Numbered from the stretch's first letter, positions 27,452 to 35,542 are shown. The stretch is 53,248 nucleotides of DNA from Ochrobactrum sp. CM-21-5 (GCF_014253075.1 NZ_JACLZJ010000014.1:1-53248), one strand, 5' to 3'. The notes: generated from the letters alone by a model not told the origin. Made by a program: numbers and translations.

Positions 27452-27784
27452 TCAGCCCCGGTCCTCGCGCGCCTTCGGCCGCTTCCATGCGAGCCGGAAG
27501 GTGCGCCCTTCGTCGTCGGCCTGGAACAGCGCCGGACGAAACAGCGCAGGGAAAAGCGGGCTGTCGATCTCCAGGGCGATGTAATCTCCGGCGCGTTCGC
27601 CGACACGTTTCCACGCCCCGCCGATCTCGGGGCCGTCCTCGTCGTCGAGCTGGATGCGATAGCCGGGCGTGTTCTCGCCGTCGCCCGGCTCGATGGCGAC
27701 CAGGACGATTGCCTCGTCGATGCCGAACAGCCGGACGCGGCCGGCATAGCCGTTGGCGGTGGGTTCAAAGATATTGGCTGGCAT
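27452..27784 (-). CDS. DUF736 family protein
   Basis: 110 residues matching DUF736: an opening Tyr-Ala-Gly-Arg motif (NGYAGRVRLFGIDEAIVLV), GYRIQLDDEDGPEIGGAWKR and GERAGDYIALEIDSP, and a terminal FRLAWKRPK. These small proteins are frequent in rhizobial and sphingomonad transfer regions; no biochemical role is established. It sits between traF and the lytic transglycosylase in the same operon. Confidence 0.85.
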   Translation of the reverse strand: MPANIFEPTANGYAGRVRLFGIDEAIVLVAIEPGDGENTPGYRIQLDDEDGPEIGGAWKRVGERAGDYIALEIDSPLFPALFRPALFQADDEGRTFRLAWKRPKAREDRG

Positions 27785-27786
27785 GG

Positions 27787-28356
27787 TCAGTCTCCTTCTG
27801 GTTGGGGGAAATCAGTGCTCGGCGCGCGCCCTTCAAAGCGGTCGTCGCCTTCTTCGTTGGTCCAAAGCGGGACCGCTCGACCGATGACGGAAGCTGTGGG
27901 GATGGGTCCAAAGTAACGACCGTCGAGGCTGTCGCGAACGTCCCAATTCATGAGGAAGATTTCGCCGGGGGCGATGACGCGGCAGCCCTGCCAGATGGGC
28001 AGTTCCCGCCCGATCCGGTCGCGGTCGAGCGCGTCGCCCATCTCGATCCCGTCAACCGTGATCGTGCGGCCGGTGCGGCAAACCCGCTGCCCCGGTAGGC
28101 CGAGGACGCGCTTCAACAGCGGAACGCCGCGCCCAACATAGCCGCGCCTGACCATGAAGGCGGCGAGCGGTTCGGGCGGCTGGACTGCGACCAGCTCCGG
28201 CACGTCGAGCGCATCGGCTGGCTCGACCGTGTAGAAACCGACCGGCGCGCTGGCGGTGGCGTTCCAGATGAGCCTCAATGGCGTCTCGACGGCGCTTGCG
28301 GCGGCGATGCTGATTGCGGCCAGCGCCGTGACCGCGAGATAGCGGCGGCGCGTCAT
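27787..28356 (-). CDS. traF: Conjugal transfer signal peptidase TraF (S26 family)
   Basis: 189 residues from ATG at 28356. This start is fixed by AGGAGG 6 bases upstream and a 4-bp overlap with the DUF2840 gene. It has an N-terminal membrane anchor, then the catalytic Ser in TASAPVGFY and the general-base Lys in PLLKRVLGLPGQ, followed by GEIFLMNWDVRDSLDGRYFG, as in S26 proteases. RP4 TraF cyclises the pilin TrbC and a similar role is expected here. Confidence 0.92.
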   Translation of the reverse strand: MTRRRYLAVTALAAISIAAASAVETPLRLIWNATASAPVGFYTVEPADALDVPELVAVQPPEPLAAFMVRRGYVGRGVPLLKRVLGLPGQRVCRTGRTITVDGIEMGDALDRDRIGRELPIWQGCRVIAPGEIFLMNWDVRDSLDGRYFGPIPTASVIGRAVPLWTNEEGDDRFEGRAPSTDFPQPEGD

Positions 28357-28871
28357 GGGTCGATCCTCCTGCGTCCGATCCATGCCGCATGGCGTTCGGG
28401 CGTGTAGGCGGTCGGCTCCAGATTGGCCGTCAGACGGTTATGCGCGTGTCGCCAGTAGTCCGGCGACACATCGGCCGCATCGAGGCCCAGGGCCTCCACG
28501 GCGTCGATGACGGCACGCGCACGCTCCACCTTCGGCCAGCCGTCGAGGCGCAACAGGATTTCGCCGCCGGGGCGCACGAAGGGCAATGTCTGGAACGGCT
28601 CACCGCGCCCGATAGCCCGCACGATGTCAATGCGGGAAACGACCGTGCCATGCTCGCCGCTCGCCCATCGCACGAAGGCGAAGATGCTCTCCGGCGCGAA
28701 GCCGACGACGCTGCGGCGGCGGTCGATGATCTGCTCATAGCTCTTGCGGCCAAAGCGTATCCAATGCTCGATCTTGCGTTTCTCAAAGGTGAGTTGGACC
28801 AGGGTTGTGAAGGGCGCGGGGCCGTCTGGCAGTGGACGGCCGTGCGCGCTGCGATGAGCGCGGCGGGTCAT
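28353..28871 (-). CDS. DUF2840 family protein
   Basis: 172 residues with TTLVQLTFEKRKIEHWIRFG, RRRSVVGFAPESIFAFVRW and PGGEILLRLDGWPKVERA, the DUF2840 pattern. It is a standard neighbour of traF in ICEs of this group, with unknown function. Four-base overlaps with both neighbours show tight coupling in the operon. Confidence 0.85.
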   Translation of the reverse strand: MTRRAHRSAHGRPLPDGPAPFTTLVQLTFEKRKIEHWIRFGRKSYEQIIDRRRSVVGFAPESIFAFVRWASGEHGTVVSRIDIVRAIGRGEPFQTLPFVRPGGEILLRLDGWPKVERARAVIDAVEALGLDAADVSPDYWRHAHNRLTANLEPTAYTPERHAAWIGRRRIDP

Positions 28872-30361
28872 GGTTCGTCTCCGGGAATGGGGTGAGGATC
28901 GCGGGCAAGCACCGCGTCGAGCGCGGCTTCGGTGCGAAGAATCGCGCGGCCGATGGCTTCGGGGATTTGCGGAAGAACGGCGTCGCCAAACGCCTCGACG
29001 ATCAGGCTGGCCGCAACAGTCCCTTTTCGACTGCCGAGCGTAATGCGCGTGTCAGCCAGCCAGGCGGAAAGCCCATCATCCAGCCGTAGGTGATGGGCAA
29101 GGCCGCCGTTCCAGTCAGCCCATGGCTCCTCAACATCGCCGCCAGCGCCCGCGCTCCTGCCCATTTGTCTGGGGCGCGATCCGTCATCGCGCCATCCATC
29201 ACCGCGTCCATCGTCGGGGATTTCCTGCGGTCGTAGGCCGGACTCCGGCCGTCCATGCGGCTGTCCCGCTTTGTCGGGGTCGGCAGGGTTTCCGCCGCGT
29301 GGCGCAACAGGTTCGGCGTGTCGATCTGCGCCTTCACCCCGTTTGCCCGGCGTCCCATCTCGATCTCCTGCGCGCTCAATCTGCGCCCGCCGTTCGGCTT
29401 CACCGGAGTCGGCATCATGCCATGGGGCACATCCGGCCTGTCGAAATGCAGCACCTCGCTCATGGTCGGCGTCCGGTCGAAATCGTCCTGGTCCGATGTC
29501 ATCCGGCCCTTGAGCTTGCGCAGGATGCTCCCCCGCGGCGCTGCGTTCGCTGTCGGCGTTCCCACCATCCCAGCATGGCGGCTGGCATGGCCCTGCAACT
29601 GGCTCAACACGTCGCCCCGGCCACCGCGATCCGCATCTGACTTCCTCGGTGTCGCGAGGATCATCCGCAGCGGATATGTCGATCCCGCGCCGCCGCCCGC
29701 TCCATTCATCATGCCATCCGTCGCCATTGGCGTCGGTAGCGGTCGATTGCGGAACAGGTTGTAGAGGCCCGATTCCTTCATCGCCCTGCGCGCGCCCGAT
29801 CCACCCTCCAGGCGGATGCCACCCTGCTGGGATTGCGATACGGGTGTCGGCAAGCTGGCCGGGGTCGTAGCCGATAAGCCATGATCGCTTGCGGACATGG
29901 TTGGCGCCAACGCTGTCAGCACCCACCACGCACGGTTCGACGGCGTAGCCGAGCGCTTCCAGTTCAGCGAGCAGCCGGTCAGCGCCGCGAGTTCTGAGAT
30001 TAGGGCTGTTCTCAAAAGCGAACCAGCGAGGGCGGCAATCTCCGACAAGCCGGACGGCTTCGAGGTAGAGGCCCGACCGCTCGCCGTCGATCCCTTTGCC
30101 CTTGGTGTTGGCGCTGCTGATGTCCTGGCAGGGCAGGCTGCCGACGATGATGTCGGGCAGGATTCCAAGGTCGGAAACAAGGTGAGCTGCCGTGAGTCCG
30201 CGCACGTCCTCGTAGAGTCTGACATGGGGATTGTTCTCTGCATAAAGGATGCGCCGCCATTCGACGATTTCGCAGGCGGCGATGGTGACGAAGCCGGCGC
30301 GGTGCAGGCCGAGCGACCAGCCGCCCGCGGCGGCGCTGAACAGGTCGAGTGCGCGCATCAT
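28868..30361 (-). CDS. DNA cytosine-5 methyltransferase (Dcm-like), with overprinted second frame
   Basis: 497 residues. The N-terminal catalytic half is clear: motif I LDLFSAAAGGWSLGL, motif IV GSLPCQDISSANT with the catalytic Cys, motif VI FAFENSPNLRTRG and motif VIII GANHVRKRSWLIGYD. The C-terminus has motif X-like VEAFGDAVLPQIPEAIGRAI. The middle region (about 170-420) is low-complexity and rich in AD(x)D repeats, and another minus-strand frame across it also looks like a methyltransferase (see findings). ATGA overlaps at both ends confirm start and stop. It sits where I would expect parA in related ICEs. No restriction partner is present, so an orphan methylase. Confidence 0.85.
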   Translation of the reverse strand: MMRALDLFSAAAGGWSLGLHRAGFVTIAACEIVEWRRILYAENNPHVRLYEDVRGLTAAHLVSDLGILPDIIVGSLPCQDISSANTKGKGIDGERSGLYLEAVRLVGDCRPRWFAFENSPNLRTRGADRLLAELEALGYAVEPCVVGADSVGANHVRKRSWLIGYDPGQLADTRIAIPAGWHPPGGWIGRAQGDEGIGPLQPVPQSTATDANGDGWHDEWSGRRRGIDISAADDPRDTEEVRCGSRWPGRRVEPVAGPCQPPCWDGGNADSERSAAGEHPAQAQGPDDIGPGRFRPDADHERGAAFRQAGCAPWHDADSGEAERRAQIERAGDRDGTPGKRGEGADRHAEPVAPRGGNPADPDKAGQPHGRPESGLRPQEIPDDGRGDGWRDDGSRPRQMGRSAGAGGDVEEPWADWNGGLAHHLRLDDGLSAWLADTRITLGSRKGTVAASLIVEAFGDAVLPQIPEAIGRAILRTEAALDAVLARDPHPIPGDEP

Positions 30362-31386
30362 GGCGCACCTCGCGGCACGGTGCCGGCACCATGGGTCGCC
30401 CGCGCGTGCGTCAAAGAAGAAGAGTTAGATTCTTTGTTAGATTCTTCTATAGAGTCCGGCGAACGATTTGCGCCTGATGTCCCGATATTGCGTGCGCCTG
30501 ATGTCCCGATAGGATTCACATGGTTATCAACAGGCACTGTGGATAGTTCTTCGGGAAGGAAACGCAGCAGCTCCTGCCCGTTCTCCCATTCGATCTGGAG
30601 CAGGTAGCCGGGCAGCGACTGGCGGGCAGCGATCCGCCGGAGGTCGAGCGCGAAGTCGGACGGCCGGGCGAGGCTGCCGGACTTCTGGTGAAGGTGAGCG
30701 ACCTCGAAAGACCAGCCTTCCGGCTGGCGGCCGGCGTGCTTGCGCGCGACGCGGTAAAGCCAGCGCTCGATGCCACCCTTCAGCCGGAAATAGGCCGGAT
30801 CAATCGCCAGCACGAGCGAGCGATCAATGACGCTGTTGTAAAACCATTCGGGCAGGACAAATTCCATGCCCTCGACGCGGCCGGCGCGCGTGGTCATTTC
30901 CTCCCATTCGTTGATCCAGGAAAATTGCCGCCGCCGCCAATGCGCGCCGTTGCGGATCGTGGTGGCGATGACAGTGGATTGCAGCCGTGCGAGTGCCGCC
31001 TTGAGCAGAAGATAGTCCCGGTTGCCCGTCGCCCGCCCGATGGCGCGCAGAAGCTGGTAGGGCATGAAGCGAAAGAAGCGCGACGTGATGAGGCCGTTGT
31101 TCTCGGCCGCGACGATCTGGCTCGCCGCCCATATCAGCACGTCGGCGTCCCAGATGGTTGCCATGCCGTGCTCGGGCATACCGAGGACTTGAACCTCGAC
31201 ATCGGCGGCTTTGTAGAGAATCGGCTTGGTGCGCGGCGATTTCGCCAGGGAGAAGAAAGGCCGCTCCATCAGGTCTCGCTGGTCGCGCGGTGCGGCGTCG
31301 CCGGTTGCGACCACGAAGGGGTGGAGGCGGCTGCGCTCGCTGGCGCCCTCCGGTCGGGCGGGGCTGCGATCGTTGTCCCGCGACAT
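30358..31386 (-). CDS. RepA-like replication initiator
   Basis: 342 residues of the plasmid replication initiator A type: ERPFFSLAKSPRTKPILYKA near residue 41, PEHGMATIWDADVLIWAASQ, then ALARLQSTVIATTIRN and an FSWINEWEE segment, followed by a disordered Ser/Asn-rich tail. Such genes in ICEs may support transient replication of the excised circle. The start codon directly follows the stop of the RdfS-like gene (TGAATG), and the end overlaps the C5 methylase. No iterons were recognised nearby. Confidence 0.85.
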   Translation of the reverse strand: MSRDNDRSPARPEGASERSRLHPFVVATGDAAPRDQRDLMERPFFSLAKSPRTKPILYKAADVEVQVLGMPEHGMATIWDADVLIWAASQIVAAENNGLITSRFFRFMPYQLLRAIGRATGNRDYLLLKAALARLQSTVIATTIRNGAHWRRRQFSWINEWEEMTTRAGRVEGMEFVLPEWFYNSVIDRSLVLAIDPAYFRLKGGIERWLYRVARKHAGRQPEGWSFEVAHLHQKSGSLARPSDFALDLRRIAARQSLPGYLLQIEWENGQELLRFLPEELSTVPVDNHVNPIGTSGARNIGTSGANRSPDSIEESNKESNSSSLTHARATHGAGTVPRGAP

Positions 31387-31656
31387 TCAGAGCCGATTCC
31401 GTTCGTCGGGCGTGAGCGGGTGCGGGGGAAAGACCGTGCCGGCGTCCTTGTCCCGCGTGCATTTGCGGGCGCCAGTTTCGGTCCAGGCTTCCAGATCGCG
31501 GATCGAATAGAGGACGCGGCCGCCAACCTTCCGATAAACCGGGCCGGTGCCATAGGTGCGATGCTTCTCAAGTGTTCGGCGCGAAAGGCCGAGGAAATAC
31601 GCGGCCTCCTTGGTGCGCAGGAATCTCGGTGGCAGGTCCGCCAGCGGGTCGGGCAT
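31387..31656 (-). CDS. rdfS: RdfS-like excisionase (AlpA/MerR-type HTH)
   Basis: 89 residues. A compact winged HTH: RFLRTKEAAYFLGLSRRTLE, then KHRTYGTGPVYRKVGGRVLYSIRDLEAWTE split over turn and wing. Length, domain and position at the head of the transfer operon match RdfS, the recombination directionality factor of ICEMlSymR7A. A GAGGTGA ribosome-binding site lies just before ATG at 31656. It probably drives excision and co-activates the downstream operon. It may instead be a plain regulator, since the recombinase here is of the serine type. Confidence 0.75.
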   Translation of the reverse strand: MPDPLADLPPRFLRTKEAAYFLGLSRRTLEKHRTYGTGPVYRKVGGRVLYSIRDLEAWTETGARKCTRDKDAGTVFPPHPLTPDERNRL

Positions 31657-31667
31657 GGGATCACCTC

Positions 31668-31719
31668 AGGTTCGTCGGTCGATGCTGCTGTCAGCGGCGA
31701 CAGCGGGCTGTGGCGAACC
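31668..31719. promoter_or_regulatory. Nested inverted repeats upstream of the rdfS-like gene
   Basis: An outer 7-bp repeat AGGTTCG (31668-31674) / CGAACCT (31713-31719) encloses an inner GCTGTC (31686-31691) / GACAGC (31698-31703). They lie between 12 and 63 bases upstream of the rdfS-like ATG, where an activator such as the FseA-like protein would act. Both could also fold in the mRNA leader. No -10/-35 boxes are assigned. Confidence 0.4.
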
Positions 31720-31804
31720 TTGGCGAGGAATCGGCGACCTGTAGCGGGCCGAATTTGCGTCTATACTTTCACGGCCCCCATTGCGGCCGTCTGCGATGGC
31801 GGGG

Positions 31805-32597
31805 CTATTCGTGTCGGCGCTTGACAGGATAGTGCAGCAGCAGCCGGTAGCCGCCTTTCATCATGGCGAGGCCATGGGCGACCAGGCGGCGGGTCCTGTT
31901 GCGGCGCGGGTCGTTCTCCCAATCGGTCTTGTCGCCACGAAAACCGAGCAGCACTTCGGCGATGGTGCGATGGCTCTCGCCATGCAGCTTTGCGTCAAGC
32001 GCGCGCAGAGAGAGGATATGAAACTGGCGCAGCTGCGAGGGCATGGTGCGGAAATCCGGGCCTGGCGCGCGCCCGTTCAGGGACCGCCACAAGCGCCGCG
32101 CCGCATGGGCACGCAGCTCGAGAAAGGAATCCATTGGCAGGGTGACGGCATAAAACGCCGCCGCGTCGGGGACCGCCTCGGGAAGCCAGAACTGATGCGC
32201 GACGCCATCCACGCGCCAGAGTCCATGCCAGCCATCGTCCGCCCGCCGCAGATCGAGACCATCGAGGTGGGCGAGCGTGAAGCCCGGCGTCTCTGCGCTG
32301 GCCGGCTCCGGCGCTGGCGCCGGCGACAACATGACGGCCTGGGGCTGAAGGCTCGGAATCCAGAATTGGGATTGCCGGTCGGCGAGCGTTTCAGGATCGC
32401 AGGGGAAATCGCAACCCCCAGCGTCGTGCGAATGCATCGAGCCGGGGGCCTGTAGGGTTCTTCATTCGCGAAATTGCGCGGAAATCGTGATGATACTCGT
32501 CGTCGCGCCGCAGATATTCCCAAGCGAAACCGGCGGCAGGGATGGTCTTCGTATGTCTGTAGTCCGCCGATGTACGCCAATCGATGCCCAACAGCAT
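31805..32597 (-). CDS. fseA: FseA-like excision activator (DUF6499-DUF2285) split by a +1 frameshift
   Basis: Frame one starts at ATG 32597, after a strong GGGAGGTGAC site, and encodes DUF6499: MLLGIDWRTSADYRHTKTIP, FAWEYLRRDDEYHHDFR, RRWGLRFP, then ends after 68 residues at TGA. Skipping one C after CCC (32405-32403) continues as CDPETLADRQSQFWIPSLQP and the DUF2285 domain ending KGGYRLLLHYP. The joined protein is about 263 residues. Unsplit homologues read WGL-F-P-DP straight across this point. In ICEMlSymR7A, FseA is made from two genes by programmed +1 frameshifting and activates rdfS; the rdfS-like gene lies next door here. A disabling mutation is the alternative. Confidence 0.8.
32402..32408 (-). 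promoter_or_regulatory. Candidate +1 ribosomal frameshift site TTT-CCC-C
   Basis: On the minus strand the zero frame reads TTT CCC CTG CGA TCC TGA. A proline tRNA on CCC can slip one base forward onto the overlapping CCC, after which TGC GAT CCT continues the DUF2285 frame. The zero-frame stop follows 9 bases later, so unshifted ribosomes end at once. The site is where the two homologous halves join with no lost or gained residue. Confidence 0.65.
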
Positions 32598-32931
32598 GGC
32601 GTCACCTCCCTATGTAGGGCGGCGTTTCGATTTCAGTACTACCGCCCCGATCACAAGCGTCAGCCATGGCTAGTGACCGAGGTAGCTAATCTTTCCAGAT
32701 AACCGGATCGTATAACTAATGAACGCATTCAATGTGCGCCCTCAAAGCCCCGTTCGCCTCGACTCGCGAGCCGGCGGCGCCGGCGAGTGCAATTTCCAAC
32801 GCGGCCAGTGGGACACGCAGCAACAGCAGATCGGTCCAGCTGATCCGGTAGACGCTATCCATTGTTTTCGGCAGAGTACGGAGCCAAGCAAAGGCTCCGG
32901 AACTCCTTCAACTCCCGCCTTGGCGTTCGGC
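32598..32931. other. Intergenic stretch upstream of the fseA-like gene
   Basis: It holds a 7-bp stem hairpin CGGAGCC (32879-32885) / GGCTCCG (32893-32899) with no T-run, and an imperfect dyad GATAACCGGATC at about 32698-32709, roughly 100 bases upstream of the fseA-like start. A 48-codon minus-strand frame (from about 32860) lacks a ribosome-binding site and is not called. The fseA-like promoter should lie here. Confidence 0.35.
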
Positions 32932-33225
32932 TTATGGCTGCTTAAGCAAGCGCCAGGGTTCTTTGCTTCCAGCGCGGCGATAATAGAGGCGACGACAACG
33001 GAACGTATTCCAAGTTGCGATAAGCGGCTCAAAGCCATGCCACCAATCCGCTTCAATGTCGCCGCAACGGCCCTCGAACACCACATTTTCTTTGGCGTCG
33101 CAAAGCCAGAACTACATCGGCAGAGCGTCGCCCTGTTCCGGCGTGCCGCGGGCGGGAACGCCGTCCGCGTCCTCTCCCATGCCAAGGCAGTTTCCCCAAT
33201 AGTCGGCCGTCACGATCCAGCGCAT
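32932..33225 (-). pseudogene. Small hypothetical gene interrupted by an in-frame amber codon
   Basis: From ATG 33225 the frame reads MRWIVTADYWGNCLGMGEDA, then VPARGTPEQGDALPM, and meets TAG at 33114-33112 (codon 38). The same frame continues without further stops as FWLCDAKENVVFEGRCGDIE, WWHGFEPLIATWNTF and LYYRRAGSKEPWRLLKQP to TAA. The two parts look like one small globular protein of about 97 residues. A point mutation in codon 38 is simplest; readthrough is possible but unsupported. It directly follows the methylase gene on the same strand. I do not recognise its function. Confidence 0.55.
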
Positions 33226-33266
33226 AGCAAAATCCTCTCTCGGTCTGTCGGGAAGTCGGGGGCGGC

Positions 33267-33941
33267 TCAAGCCGCCGCCCTCTCGCGCTGCTGCATGGAT
33301 GCAAGCCGCCTGCTGGCCGTCTGATGGTGCCGGCTGTCTAGCTCTATGCCGATCCAGTCGCGGCCGAGCTGCTGCGCCGCCGCCAGTGTCGAGCCGCTGC
33401 CGCTGAACGGGTCCAGCACAAGGTCGCCCGGCTTCGTGAAAGCCTCGATCAACGGCGCCAAGGCTTCGACGGGCTTTTGCGTCGGATGCAGCCTGTTGCC
33501 TGCATAGGGGAAGTCGATCACGTCCGGGATGGGGTTCTCGGGCAGGGAAACATTGCCCTTCGCCAGCAAATAAGCCTGTTCGTGCTCGTAGCGAAGGAAT
33601 TTCGCCGACGACGCATAACGCTTGCGGAAGACCAGATGCCCGACGACGCGGAAGCCTGCCGCCTTCCATGCGTCCATGAACAAATCGACCTTGTTCCAGC
33701 CATAGAACGAAACGGCGAAACCTCCATCCTTCAAGACGCGGTGCATCTGGTTGAACGCGGGGCGAAGCCAGCGGGCGTTGTCGTCGTTCGCCACCTTCCT
33801 GCCGTCGCGGCTGCGGTAGTTCACGAGATAGGGCGGGTCGGTCAGAATGAAGTCCACCGATCCCCTGTCGAAAGAGCGCATCGCCTGGATGCAATCGGCA
33901 TTGAAAATCACGTTGCGGGGGGTGTTGGCGGTTCCGGTCAT
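33267..33941 (-). CDS. DNA N4/N6 methyltransferase (beta-type motif order)
   Basis: 224 residues. Catalytic motif IV TDPPYLVNYRSR (about 34-45) comes first, with the SAM-binding motif LVLDPFSGSGSTLAAA (about 183-198) near the C-terminus, preceded by HPTQKPVEALAPLI. This is the usual beta-class order of N4-cytosine/N6-adenine methylases. The protein is complete. No adjacent restriction endonuclease, so an orphan methylase; it may protect the ICE from host restriction or set regulatory marks. It is the third DNA methylase in the element. Confidence 0.9.
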   Translation of the reverse strand: MTGTANTPRNVIFNADCIQAMRSFDRGSVDFILTDPPYLVNYRSRDGRKVANDDNARWLRPAFNQMHRVLKDGGFAVSFYGWNKVDLFMDAWKAAGFRVVGHLVFRKRYASSAKFLRYEHEQAYLLAKGNVSLPENPIPDVIDFPYAGNRLHPTQKPVEALAPLIEAFTKPGDLVLDPFSGSGSTLAAAQQLGRDWIGIELDSRHHQTASRRLASMQQRERAAA

Positions 33942-34293
33942 TGTCTTTCTTCCTTCGGGTTTTGGGGTTCAGAGAAGCGAAGCGCCGCTCCTGAACCCTT
34001 GCCCGTCGGCGAGACCGGGGTAGCAAGGTGCAAGGTAAGTCTCTGGCACCGTGGAATAAATGGAGGGGACCCGCTTGCGGGGAGCGGGCCGTTTATGCCG
34101 CGAAAGGCCGGAGAGTTTCCCTGTGCCGCGCGAGGGCAGCGCCCTTAGTAATCTGGCCCGACGCGTAGCCAACCGTTCGCACCGGACTGGGCCAAACCTG
34201 GAGATGTGGTCGATATCAACGGAATATGCTTCAGTGGAGTTGACGAGCGAAAAGAGACGACCTGACTTGCCCACAAGAGTCTTTGACAATGGA
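33942..34293. other. Intergenic region with hairpins, no gene seen
   Basis: It contains an 8-bp perfect inverted repeat GGGTTCAG (33965-33972) / CTGAACCC (33991-33998) just upstream of the methylase start, and a GC-rich stem near 34067-34085 (CCCGCT...AGCGGG followed by GTTT), which resembles an intrinsic terminator. Frames here have no recognisable domain. Confidence 0.4.
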
Positions 34294-34851
34294 TTATTCT
34301 ACGGTCCACGCATCTTGACCGGAGGGAGGCTCAAAACCTTGGATGTAGCGCTGTAGGAGATCGTCTGTAATTGGAAAGGCCGCATTAGCATCGCAACGGG
34401 AAGCTCTATTAACTAATCGCTCCCGCAGCACATTCTCTGGAACTTTCAGAAATACGATTTGGCAATGGTGACCACTGCGATGCACAAGCTCACGGTAGTC
34501 GGCTCGTGTTTGGGATTTCCAGAAACTGAAGTCGATCACCGCCTTTGTCCCCGTCCGCAGCATTTGAACGAGTTGCTCGCGCAGTATCTTCTCTGCCGAA
34601 GACTGCAAGATGGGATATTCATCCTCAGGATAGTCGACACCAAAGCGACCGTAGGTGCGCCAAATTTCCTCATCTATAGATAGCCGTCGGCAGCCCATGC
34701 CCTCTAATGCTTGGGCGAAGGTTGTCTTCCCTGATCCTGCTATCCCGCACATCATGAAGACGATGCGAGGGTGAGTACGCAGGAGCGAGGACGCGCGATC
34801 AAGTGCTTGCTGAAAGCCCAAGACTTCCCCGTCTTCACCGGCGCTGATCAA
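34294..34851 (-). CDS. P-loop kinase-like AAA protein (zeta-toxin/AAA_33 type)
   Basis: 185 residues. Walker A MCGIAGSGKTTFAQAL (about 34-49), then RRLSIDEEIWRTYG, AVIDFSFWKSQTRADYREL with a kinase-like Asp, and a late RERLVNRASR arginine segment. This matches the small AAA_33 kinases that phosphorylate small molecules, such as antibiotic or nucleotide kinases. Substrate unknown. ATG at 34851. Cargo of the ICE. Confidence 0.75.
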   Translation of the reverse strand: MISAGEDGEVLGFQQALDRASSLLRTHPRIVFMMCGIAGSGKTTFAQALEGMGCRRLSIDEEIWRTYGRFGVDYPEDEYPILQSSAEKILREQLVQMLRTGTKAVIDFSFWKSQTRADYRELVHRSGHHCQIVFLKVPENVLRERLVNRASRCDANAAFPITDDLLQRYIQGFEPPSGQDAWTVE

Positions 34852-34867
34852 CGTACCACTCCAAGCG

Positions 34868-35236
34868 TCACGAGGCGATTATGCCTGCAACAGCCATCGC
34901 TCCCGCAACGACGACAGTTGCAGATACTGTCGTGAGCATCTTCATGTTGTCCGGTATGGACGCGGATCTATGAATAGCGGCGTTCGCACCCGCCGCAAAC
35001 AAGCCCAAAACAACTGCGACCAGGCCAGCCCAGAAATTTGCCTTGTACCAAACTGATGCCGAGGCCAAGGTGGTTTCCGTGCGCACCCCGTAAAACGGGT
35101 TCGGCGGGACCATCTTGAGCACGAGGGGCATTCCTACCACCGCAAAAAGCAGTGGAATAAAGCGAACCCAGGCAACCTGTTTGTATCCGCGCACATTCTC
35201 CTCCGAAGTCTTCACAGCGAATATCCACTGGACCAT
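34868..35236 (-). CDS. SdpI-like membrane protein
   Basis: 122 residues with three likely membrane helices (about 24-44, 68-90 and 100-120) and the loop PPNPFYGVRTETTLASASVWYK, the conserved NxxxGxRT-type signature of the SdpI/YhfL family. SdpI of Bacillus is an immunity protein and signal receptor. No toxin or ArsR-type SdpR regulator is next to it, so its role here is open. The AAA kinase lies just downstream, with 16 bp between them. Confidence 0.7.
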   Translation of the reverse strand: MVQWIFAVKTSEENVRGYKQVAWVRFIPLLFAVVGMPLVLKMVPPNPFYGVRTETTLASASVWYKANFWAGLVAVVLGLFAAGANAAIHRSASIPDNMKMLTTVSATVVVAGAMAVAGIIAS

Positions 35237-35270
35237 GTCGCTGACTTTGCAACTGATCCGACCACGCCCT

Positions 35271-35367
35271 ACTGGTGAGGTTACATCGACAGAGTCGGCG
35301 TCGCGGAAGAACCCAGCTACATAGCACTGGAAACGGCCGTGGCGATGGTTATGCTGACCTCACCAGT
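35271..35367. repeat. 11-bp perfect inverted repeat between divergent genes
   Basis: ACTGGTGAGGT (35271-35281) and ACCTCACCAGT (35357-35367) are perfectly inverted, 75 bp apart, in the divergent spacer between the sdpI-like and lysE-family genes. They could be paired operator half-sites or the ends of a tiny non-autonomous insertion. Confidence 0.4.
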
Positions 35368-35542
35368 CCGCTCACTATGGCATCTTACCGCAGAAGCCCA
35401 GGCACGAAAATCAAGGTGACATGGGCAGCTTGGCATTGCTCCAGAGAAGAGCATCGTGGCACTTGCCGAACATAACACCAAAACGCGGTTGCGTACCGAA
35501 AGCAAATGATGCTTGATGGTGCTGAGATTAGGAGACTACAGT

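Noticed and set aside
30688..31824. 378-codon plus-strand frame opposite the repA-like and rdfS-like genes
   Set aside because: Overlaps two recognised genes and their operon junction; no domain.
32719..33324. Plus-strand frame of about 200 codons opposite the amber-interrupted gene
   Set aside because: No domain or start signal, and the minus strand gives a coherent protein apart from one stop.
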